From: Cloacimonetes bacterium UBA5456
GTDB taxonomy: Bacteria > Cloacimonadota > Cloacimonadia > Cloacimonadales > Cloacimonadaceae
Assembly: GCA_002427325.1 (NCBI GenBank)
Contig: DIQS01000009.1
Span: 1 to 5,453 of the forward strand
Direction of reading: 5' to 3'
DNA length: 5,453 bases
Of this stretch, positions 1 to 5,453 are shown piece after piece. Made by a program: the position numbers and the translations under genes. The notes beneath the pieces were generated by a model, which saw only the letters and a list, made by a program, of their open reading frames with translations, did not search any database and had not been told where the DNA came from. Each line of letters begins with the position of its first letter. Within the stretch, counting starts at the first letter, position 1.

Positions 1-867
1 CTTGTTGTATGTTCTCTCAACTGGTTTCGAGTCCATAATCAGGAGATTAAAATATTTCTGGGAGGATATGATTTTAACAATCAAGTAGATCTATCTTACG
101 AGTTTGAACAAGATTATACACACATAATTATGTTTATGGATGGAGATATTAACCATGATGGTTTTGATGATTTAATATTGAAGAACTCAAAAAACAATAT
201 ATTGTACGGTAGTAGCGATCTCTTCGGCGGATTTGAGAATCTGATTTTACCAGCACAAGATTCATCTCCAAGATATTACGTTGTTTCTAATGATTCCACT
301 TATGTGGTGAACATAAATTATGTGGTGAACATAAAATCAGATTCTAATCCCTACAGAATTGAATATAACTTATCTTCTTATTGTTCCGAAGGTCCATACA
401 TCAACAATTACCAATTTATTTACATTCCAAATCCAATAAATGGTTGCGGGTTTGGATACTCACTGGGGGATGTAAACAATGACGGTAGTATTGAAATTCT
501 AGTGACTACCAGAGTAAACAATAATGTTGTTTTTAACATTATAACAACGCATTATAATCCTGACTCGGTAGACGATGAAGTTAACCAACCAGTCATCAAT
601 TTAACTGCTTCGCCCAATCCCTTTAAATCTTCAGCAAAGCTTTCATATGAGCTTAAAGAACCGGCTAAAGTATCATTATCTGTCTATAATCTAAAAGGGC
701 AATTAGTCGCAGATCTTGATACAGGGCATAGAGGAAGTGGACAACATTCTGTCCTTTGGGATGGTAGAGATCATGCAGGACGCAAGCTACCCTCAGGTGT
801 TTATTTGCTCAGGCTGAAGTTAGGAGAAAAATTTATCACAACAAAAAAAGTAACACTGTGTTGCTAA
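1..867 (+). CDS. FG-GAP/VCBS-repeat surface protein with C-terminal sorting domain, 5'-truncated by window edge
   Basis: The frame is open from base 1, so the ATG at 130 is internal and 288 C-terminal residues are visible. Two calcium-loop-like FG-GAP/VCBS motifs are seen: GDINHDGFDDLIL (window residues 48-60) and GDVNNDGSIEILV (156-168). In known families such repeats form beta-propellers of secreted or surface proteins and bind Ca2+ through D-x-N-x-D-G. Residues about 200-288 form a FlgD-Ig-like / T9SS type A sorting domain: SPNPF (204-208), then YNLKGQ, then WDGRD, then SGVYLLRL. In Bacteroidota this domain directs export through the type IX system and surface attachment; its use here is inferred. 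The last residues, VTLCC, are unusual because this domain normally ends in a short basic or aliphatic tail. An 18-bp in-frame duplication lies at 301-336. The gene ends 16 bases before the C25 peptidase gene, so the two probably form an operon. The N-terminal function cannot be judged, and an enzymatic domain could precede this part. Confidence 0.85.
   Translation, partial: LVVCSLNWFRVHNQEIKIFLGGYDFNNQVDLSYEFEQDYTHIIMFMDGDINHDGFDDLILKNSKNNILYGSSDLFGGFENLILPAQDSSPRYYVVSNDSTYVVNINYVVNIKSDSNPYRIEYNLSSYCSEGPYINNYQFIYIPNPINGCGFGYSLGDVNNDGSIEILVTTRVNNNVVFNIITTHYNPDSVDDEVNQPVINLTASPNPFKSSAKLSYELKEPAKVSLSVYNLKGQLVADLDTGHRGSGQHSVLWDGRDHAGRKLPSGVYLLRLKLGEKFITTKKVTLCC
301..336 (+). repeat. 18-bp tandem direct repeat, in frame
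   Basis: TATGTGGTGAACATAAAT (301-318) is followed directly by TATGTGGTGAACATAAAA (319-336), identical at 17 of 18 bases. It encodes YVVNIN followed by YVVNIK within the FG-GAP protein. A weaker protein-level echo, YVVSNDS, lies just upstream. The near-identity at DNA level suggests a recent slippage duplication and not an ancient structural repeat. Confidence 0.9.
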
Positions 868-872
868 ATATC

Positions 873-880
873 AAGGAGAA
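873..880 (+). promoter_or_regulatory. Ribosome binding site of the C25 peptidase gene
   Basis: AAGGAGAA lies 3 bases before the ATG at 884; the AGGAG core ends at 878, 5 bases before the ATG. It is a near-perfect anti-SD match and sits inside the 16-base gap after the upstream stop codon. It fixes the start at 884, which also places a good signal peptide at the N-terminus. Confidence 0.85.
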
Positions 881-883
881 AAG

Positions 884-3800
884 ATGAAACACGTTATTTT
901 TATCGTCGTCGCTTGCTTATTGTTCGTTCCGATTATGGCAGTAAGCTACAATGTAAGTTTTGATATGTCAGATCTTCAATTCTCAACAGGAGAAGGAGGG
1001 TATGACTCAGTCATGATGAGTGGTTTAGAAAACATTAGTGTAATCGGGGCTCCCCAGGTCCCTGTAAAGTTCATAAGTTTAATAATTCCACCTGAGATGG
1101 ATGTTGATAACTTAGCAATTGTTACTAATCCTCAAACACTATCTAAGCCGTACAACTTAATCCCTGCACAGCCTCAGATACCCACATCTGAGGATTGGCA
1201 ACCGGGGCCATTCATTGACCCCGATGATGCCTATTACACTATGTCGGTTTACCCATCGACAGCCGCTGAAGTAGTGAGTCACGGGTACTTCGATGGAAAT
1301 GGACGAATAGCTACAATTGCTATTTATCCGCTTCAGTATATGCCAAAATCTAAACAAGTAGTATTAAACCCTTCGATAGATTTAAACCTTTCGTTTAAGG
1401 CTTCATCGCAGAAGGCGGTCTATCCGGCAAAAAGGTCCGGTCATTTGCAAGACAAGTACAATGCGCTCCTCAGCAATATTGTTGAAAACCCGAATGATAT
1501 ACCGATGTATTATTCACAGCCTCCGGCAACTGGCTTGCTTCCGACTGAAGCTGATTACGTGATTGTCGCTCCCGCAGAATTGATTCCCTCTTTTGCTGAC
1601 TTTATATCATGGAAAGCAGCTAAAGGTCTAAACATCTATACCAAATCCATAGAAGATATAGTTGATCAATATCCTGCAGGAGATCAGGTTATCCCGGGAG
1701 CTTTGGGCATTGCCGATGATGCCGGCTCTATTAGACAATATTTATTCGAGCAATATTCTCAACACGGTCTTGTATATGCTTTACTTGTAGGCGATGAAAC
1801 AAATTTCCCGATTAGGTATGGACATAATGGTGACTATTCCCCTGGCGACATAATAGGTAAGAAGTACAAAACACCTGCAGACTTATATTTCTCAGATTTT
1901 TCTGGTGATTGGAATGTGGATGCTGATGCGCATTATGGCGAAACAGCTGATTCCATAGACATGGTCGCTGAAATATTTGTAGGCCGCTTGCTTGCACCTT
2001 CACTTGCACAGGACGGTGGTCAGTTCGTTGAGAATTGGACGGAGAAACTCATCACGTACGAAGGTAATCCGGGTTATGGTGATGGTTCGTATCTAACAAA
2101 TGCTGTCTATTCAGTTGCTGATCAACTCGTTGGTTCTCCTAGTGTCCAGCAACAAATATCACTTTTAGCAAGTCATGGATTTCAAGTGAATACCATGATG
2201 GAAGACCCTCCATATGGAGTGTTGGGAACCCCAACAGGAGCTCAGGTAATCGATCAGATTAACGAAGGAACCGGGCTCACTTCTTTTTATGCCCATGGCA
2301 GCTGGTGTACGATGGCAGTATCTGCTACTGATTACAATGAATATCCCAAGCATTGGGTAAGAAGCCTCGACGCTTATGATACACCGCATTCAGCCGGCAT
2401 TATTGAAGTGGGCAATGGCTTAGATAACTTAAATTCTGACGGCAAATACTCAATACTGTATTCAATTTCTTGTGACGTCGCGGCTTTTGATAGAGAGAGC
2501 GCAGAAGAGCCTTGTATGGCCAGAACCTTTACTACTTTTCTGGAAGAGAAAGGCGGCCCTGCATTCTTGGGCAATACAAGAAATGGTTTCACAGGTAGTT
2601 CTCCTAAACTTCACTCCAAATTCCTTGATATTCTGTTTCAGGTTGAAGACGCATACGGGCAGTACAACTGTACCAATGCAGGAGTTGCAGAGTTTGGATC
2701 AAAAATGCCGTCCCCTAACGATGATGATTATTACAGATATCTTTCTTTGTCGCACAATCTCTTCGGCGATCCTGAGATGCCAATTTGGACTGAACAACCC
2801 AAGCAATTTGAACTGAGTTATAGCACCCAAAACAACTCAATACATGTTGTGAATGCTGAGACCAATTTAGCAATCTCTAATGCTGTTGTTCATTTCTGGA
2901 ACACTATCTCCGCGCAATCAGAACTTCGAGTAACTGACTCCAATGGCAATGCTGTTTGCACTTTCCCTTATACTGATGTTTGCGTAACAAAAGTAAACCA
3001 CATTCCCTTGTTGAAACATATTGTGCCACAAGATGGGGAGATATGGGCTACAGGTCAGGACATAAAGTATGATGTTATAATCCCTTCTGGTAGAAGCTTG
3101 ACTATTCTGGCGGATGTTAACCTCAGCATGCTTTCTAAAAATCGAAACGCGAGAATAATTGTTGAAGACGGTGGTTCATTGTATATTGACAATGCCACAA
3201 TCATCGGCAATGCAGCTTCGTATGATCAGGTTGAAGGTAATGCAATCATTATTTATGGTGATTTGGAAATTGGTGATAATGTTGTGTTTTCCTCAGTTGG
3301 CGGATTAAACTGGGATGGGTTGATTATAGACAATCACACAAACAGCACTCTAAATAACGCAACTTTCAGTCGGTGTAATCTTAGAAAACTGTATGGTGGT
3401 ATAGAAGCAACTGGAATAACACTCAATCATGGCAGATTCACAAGTTCCGATGCTACCGTGTCTATCCGCAACTCTAATATCACTGGCTCTATCGATATTT
3501 CGAATTCAAACGAAACGATCCTCAGCGAGGTTTCTGTAAGTAATCCTTTCAGAGGCTCCTCTGCGATCAAAATCTATGATACTCCTCAGCTACAGATTGA
3601 GAATATAATTGTAAGTGGAGCCGGCAATGGTCTTGAGATGCAAAATTGCAGGGATTATTCAATTACGAACAGTTCATTTTCAAACAATTCCGGTAATGGA
3701 ATCAGTATTTATGAAACAAATGGAATTTACAGCTACACCATCTCTGACTGTGAGATTAGAAATAATCTTGGAGTTGGAGTTAGATTCTACAATTCTATCG

Positions 3801-5023
3801 GAAACCTTATAGGATGTATGATTGCTAACAATAACAAAGGCGTTACTGCCTATAGAGTGAGCAATTTAAAGATTGCAAGTAATCCCGGATATCAAGACTC
3901 ATACATAGGTAATAATGATTTACAGGAAATTCTGTTTGTAGATTCTGCTAATATATTTATCGACGGAGAGCGGAATATGATCGTAGACAACGCTTATAAT
4001 CCACTTACTTATGATAAATATTTGATTCACTGTCCAAACCTTCAAAGCAGTAGACATATGCGGTTGAACTTCTGGGGTTATAGAAACCAATATGATATGG
4101 CAATTATGCCTCCTGAGAGTAGATTTTACCCAGAATGTGTTGAACCTGAAGCCGGTGCTGGGTATTATCTTGATCCCGTATGGAATCCCGGTATTACAAT
4201 AGTGGATGACGATGACATGGAAAGGGTGGTATTTCACTCGGCAATTGATGCAGCTTTGGATGAAAACCCATCACTTGCGATTTCCTTGTTTAAGCAGTTA
4301 ATTAGTGAGTTTCCGGGTAGTGAATTTGCTGCCGCAAGTGCAAAGCATATCTATGCCCTTGAGGATGATAAACTTGCTTTGAAGGATTACTACTCAACTG
4401 AACCTAATCTACATTATAATGGAGAGATTGACAAGGTCGTAGATTATCTAACTACCCATTGTAATATTGTGCTGGGTAATTATCAAGAGGCCATAGCATG
4501 GTTTGAGGATGTGATAAGCAATCCCCCAAGTGAGTTAGATTCTCTAATGGCAATTATTGACTTGGGTTATGCATACACACTTATGCAAGGGGATGCAAAG
4601 ACGTCTGTTATTGCAAAGTACCCTCATTTAAAGCCAAAGTCGCTACTTGAGTTTGAAGTAAATCGGGAGTCAATTCTCTCAAATCTATACACTTCTGTTG
4701 AGAACCCCTACGGGGCTGAGAGCAATGAGTCTTCGATAGTAGCAGTGGTGCCGGTTTTGGAAAAAAACTACCCAAATCCATTCAACCCCTCAACAACAAT
4801 CTCATTCTCCATACCATCTGATATGTCGTGCAAACTCGATGTTTACAATATTCGTGGGCAGAAAGTTAAAACCCTATTGAATGAAAACATGATGGCTGGC
4901 AGGCACTCAATTGTCTGGGATGGTGTTGATGATAATGGCAGATCAGTATCATCCGGAGTCTATTTCTACAGACTCGCTACACCAAATAGAAACCAAACGT
5001 ACAAAATGTTGATGATTAAATAG
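884..5023 (+). CDS. Secreted gingipain-like (family C25) cysteine peptidase with beta-helix, TPR-like and T9SS-type C-terminal domains
   Basis: A 1379-residue exported protease. Residues 1-19 are a signal peptide (hydrophobic core, likely cleavage after IMA). Residues about 20-220 resemble the C25 propeptide. Residues about 223-635 are the peptidase domain: DYVIVAP, GSIRQYL (281-287), LLVGD (300-304), the Asp-rich ADLYFSDFSGDWN (332-344), FVGRL (365-369), presumed catalytic His471 in YAHGSW, presumed nucleophile Cys530 in SISCDVAAFD, then AFLGNTRNG and HNLFGDPEMPIW. An Ig-like strand region (about 640-710) follows. Next comes a right-handed beta-helix (about 717-1065; short Asn/Ile/Ser-rich turns such as NSSFSNNSGNGISIY), then an Asp-rich linker and a helical TPR-like segment (about 1108-1240). 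The C-terminal sorting domain (1296-1379) contains YPNPFNPSTTISF, YNIRGQ, WDGVDD and SGVYFYRL. Family members cleave proteins outside the cell and are usually activated by propeptide removal. Substrate specificity cannot be read from the sequence. It is probably co-transcribed with the preceding gene. Confidence 0.9.
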   Translation: MKHVIFIVVACLLFVPIMAVSYNVSFDMSDLQFSTGEGGYDSVMMSGLENISVIGAPQVPVKFISLIIPPEMDVDNLAIVTNPQTLSKPYNLIPAQPQIPTSEDWQPGPFIDPDDAYYTMSVYPSTAAEVVSHGYFDGNGRIATIAIYPLQYMPKSKQVVLNPSIDLNLSFKASSQKAVYPAKRSGHLQDKYNALLSNIVENPNDIPMYYSQPPATGLLPTEADYVIVAPAELIPSFADFISWKAAKGLNIYTKSIEDIVDQYPAGDQVIPGALGIADDAGSIRQYLFEQYSQHGLVYALLVGDETNFPIRYGHNGDYSPGDIIGKKYKTPADLYFSDFSGDWNVDADAHYGETADSIDMVAEIFVGRLLAPSLAQDGGQFVENWTEKLITYEGNPGYGDGSYLTNAVYSVADQLVGSPSVQQQISLLASHGFQVNTMMEDPPYGVLGTPTGAQVIDQINEGTGLTSFYAHGSWCTMAVSATDYNEYPKHWVRSLDAYDTPHSAGIIEVGNGLDNLNSDGKYSILYSISCDVAAFDRESAEEPCMARTFTTFLEEKGGPAFLGNTRNGFTGSSPKLHSKFLDILFQVEDAYGQYNCTNAGVAEFGSKMPSPNDDDYYRYLSLSHNLFGDPEMPIWTEQPKQFELSYSTQNNSIHVVNAETNLAISNAVVHFWNTISAQSELRVTDSNGNAVCTFPYTDVCVTKVNHIPLLKHIVPQDGEIWATGQDIKYDVIIPSGRSLTILADVNLSMLSKNRNARIIVEDGGSLYIDNATIIGNAASYDQVEGNAIIIYGDLEIGDNVVFSSVGGLNWDGLIIDNHTNSTLNNATFSRCNLRKLYGGIEATGITLNHGRFTSSDATVSIRNSNITGSIDISNSNETILSEVSVSNPFRGSSAIKIYDTPQLQIENIIVSGAGNGLEMQNCRDYSITNSSFSNNSGNGISIYETNGIYSYTISDCEIRNNLGVGVRFYNSIGNLIGCMIANNNKGVTAYRVSNLKIASNPGYQDSYIGNNDLQEILFVDSANIFIDGERNMIVDNAYNPLTYDKYLIHCPNLQSSRHMRLNFWGYRNQYDMAIMPPESRFYPECVEPEAGAGYYLDPVWNPGITIVDDDDMERVVFHSAIDAALDENPSLAISLFKQLISEFPGSEFAAASAKHIYALEDDKLALKDYYSTEPNLHYNGEIDKVVDYLTTHCNIVLGNYQEAIAWFEDVISNPPSELDSLMAIIDLGYAYTLMQGDAKTSVIAKYPHLKPKSLLEFEVNRESILSNLYTSVENPYGAESNESSIVAVVPVLEKNYPNPFNPSTTISFSIPSDMSCKLDVYNIRGQKVKTLLNENMMAGRHSIVWDGVDDNGRSVSSGVYFYRLATPNRNQTYKMLMIK

Positions 5024-5036
5024 TATCAAATGCCAT

Positions 5037-5074
5037 GATTGAGCCCGATCAGTTAAATCGGGCTCAATCTTTTT
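5037..5074 (+). terminator. Rho-independent terminator
   Basis: GATTGAGCCCGAT (5037-5049) and ATCGGGCTCAATC (5057-5069) form a perfect 13-bp stem with a 7-base loop (CAGTTAA). TTTTT (5070-5074) follows directly. It starts 13 bases after the peptidase stop codon and ends the plus-strand transcription unit. No equally good T-tract is present on the other side, so it is mainly unidirectional. Confidence 0.93.
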
Positions 5075-5090
5075 GCTCAAAATATGTTCT

Positions 5091-5205
5091 GCGCCGATGG
5101 ACTGAAAGAAGTCCTGACGCCTTAGCAGCGGGAAGTCAACATGAGACCAAGGGCGTTGCTGGCAACGATGACGTTCCCAGACCGGTATCTTCTAACTAAG
5201 CTACC
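5091..5205. other. GC-rich, hairpin-rich intergenic island (possible structured RNA or dispersed repeat)
   Basis: Positions 5091-5190 have 57 G+C of 100, against 28 of 110 at 5291-5400. Pairings visible by eye are GGACT/AGTCC (5099-5103 with 5110-5114, 6-base loop) and GGGAAGTCA with TGAC-G-TTCCC (5130-5138 with 5169-5178, nine pairs and one bulged G). The second encloses CGTTG/CAACG (5154-5158 with 5163-5167, CTGG loop). A third is GGTA-T-CTT with AAG-C-TACC (5184-5191 with 5198-5205, one mismatch). No credible coding frame runs through it. It follows a terminator, so it would need its own promoter if it is an RNA gene. I do not recognise it as a known riboswitch, tRNA or IS end. The strand is undetermined. 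Confidence 0.45.
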
Positions 5206-5259
5206 ATAATTGAAATTGAGCCATTGATTCCAATACAATAATTCACGCCCGCACTTTCA

Positions 5260-5286
5260 TTTTGGCATAGGAATCTGCTGCCAAGA
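5260..5286. other. Small inverted repeat
   Basis: TTGGCA (5262-5267) pairs with TGCCAA (5279-5284). One G-U and one A-U pair extend the stem to 8, around an 11-base loop. No T-tract follows on the plus strand, so it is not a terminator for that strand. It could be an operator-like or RNA element, or chance. Confidence 0.25.
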
Positions 5287-5315
5287 AAACACAACATTTT
5301 AAAGCTAATAATCAC

Positions 5316-5377
5316 AAAAAACGGTTTCCACCCAAAAAAAGCATAAAAATATGCAAAATAATTGTCATTCGTAAAAA
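5316..5377. promoter_or_regulatory. A-tract-rich leader, partly helically phased
   Basis: Runs of A occur at 5316-5321, 5334-5340, 5345-5349, 5355-5358 and 5373-5377. The centres of the middle three are about 10 bases apart and the outer ones about 18.5 bases away. In-phase A-tracts are known to bend DNA and often lie upstream of promoters. The stretch separates the structured island from the possible gene at the right edge. No convincing -35/-10 pair was found: TTGTCA (5362) and TATAAT (5394) are 26 bases apart. Confidence 0.3.
5334..5354 (-). terminator. Weak candidate minus-strand terminator
   Basis: GCATA (5341-5345) and TATGC (5350-5354) form a 5-bp stem with an AAAA loop, preceded on the plus strand by seven A (5334-5340). 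Read on the minus strand this is a hairpin followed by TTTTTTT. The stem is short and AT-rich, so termination would be weak. It makes sense only if a gene enters from the right on the minus strand. Confidence 0.2.
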
Positions 5378-5387
5378 GATAGCTAAG

Positions 5388-5453
5388 ATGCTTTATAATA
5401 AAACTTTCACATTGGTCGCCTTGCCAGGTGCTGAAAAATACTTTAAGAAAAAC
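5388..5453 (+). CDS. Possible start of an unidentified gene, 3'-truncated by window edge
   Basis: ATG at 5388 opens 22 codons to the window edge, reading MLYNKTFTLVALPGAEKYFK and two more residues. The G+C content rises from 28 of 110 (5291-5400) to 21 of 53 (5401-5453), close to that of the genes upstream, which fits the onset of coding sequence. The other two plus-strand frames are less plausible: one meets TGA within the segment and the other has no ATG after a TAG at 5380. There is no clear Shine-Dalgarno before this ATG (GATAGCTAAG), unlike the peptidase gene, so the true start could be a later codon or outside the window. The fragment is too short to assign a family. Confidence 0.35.
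   Translation, partial: MLYNKTFTLVALPGAEKYFKKN

Noticed and set aside
130..132. ATG at 130 as the start of the first gene
   Set aside because: The same frame is open back to base 1, there is no Shine-Dalgarno before it, and it would cut directly into an FG-GAP motif. The gene is truncated by the window edge.
914..916. Cys11 (VVAC) as a lipoprotein lipobox
   Set aside because: The hydrophobic core continues for several residues after this Cys, and a better signal peptidase I site (IMA) follows at residues 17-19.
2472..2816. 114-codon plus-strand frame inside the peptidase gene
   Set aside because: It lies entirely within the conserved catalytic region of the C25 peptidase in another frame, has no ribosome binding site, and its translation shows no domain-like pattern.
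3053..4080. Possible CRISPR-like or tandem DNA repeat behind the repetitive beta-helix
   Set aside because: The repetition is only at the level of residue pattern (Asn/Ser/Ile turns). No regularly spaced identical DNA units were seen.
3920..4237. 105-codon minus-strand frame opposite the end of the beta-helix
   Set aside because: It is antisense to a strongly supported gene, with no recognisable motif and no promoter or ribosome binding site seen.
5362..5399. TTGTCA ... TATAAT as a sigma70-type promoter
   Set aside because: The spacing is 26 bases, far from the usual 16-18, and no alternative -35 at the right distance was found.
5196..5453. Minus-strand frame open from the right edge for 85 codons, ending in TAG at 5196-5198
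   Set aside because: It crosses the AT-rich leader, and its phenylalanine richness simply mirrors the A-runs of the plus strand. It shows no recognisable motif, and it competes with a more plausible plus-strand start at 5388. It probably stays open by chance.

Overview
The window looks like part of a genome from the FCB (Fibrobacteres-Chlorobi-Bacteroidetes) group. Candidatus Cloacimonadota is my best guess, but that is a family-level impression and not a search result. The reasons are two consecutive genes for large exported proteins that both end in a 'PNPF ... YN(L/I)(K/R)GQ ... WDG.D..G....SGVY..RL' domain. This is the FlgD-Ig-like / type IX secretion (T9SS type A) sorting domain. The base composition is moderately AT-rich, and one gene has a classical AAGGAGA ribosome binding site.

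Layout. Positions 1-867 (+) hold the 3' part of a gene for an FG-GAP/VCBS-type surface protein; its start lies left of the window. After 16 bases that include a strong Shine-Dalgarno comes a complete 1379-residue gene (884-5023, +). It encodes a signal-peptide-bearing, gingipain-like cysteine peptidase (family C25) that also carries an Ig-like region, a right-handed beta-helix, a helical TPR-like segment and a C-terminal sorting domain. A 13-bp stem with a U-tract (5037-5074) ends the transcription unit. The two genes are probably co-transcribed and both products are probably exported and held at or released from the cell surface: one a beta-propeller-like adhesin or scaffold fragment, the other a protease with a carbohydrate-binding-like or adhesive helix.

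The remaining bases (5024-5453) contain no confident gene. They have three parts. The first is a GC-rich (57 of 100 bases at 5091-5190), hairpin-rich island at 5091-5205 that may be a structured RNA or a dispersed repeat. The second is an AT-rich stretch (28 G+C of 110 at 5291-5400) with several A-tracts, three of them about 10 bp apart, plus a small palindrome. The third is a possible start of a further plus-strand gene at 5388 that runs off the right edge.

The peptidase family is well known. The parts that deserve a second look are its domain architecture, the long spacing between its presumed catalytic His and Cys, a fresh-looking 18-bp in-frame duplication in the first gene, and the structured island downstream. 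I found no CRISPR array, tRNA, rRNA or transposase gene.
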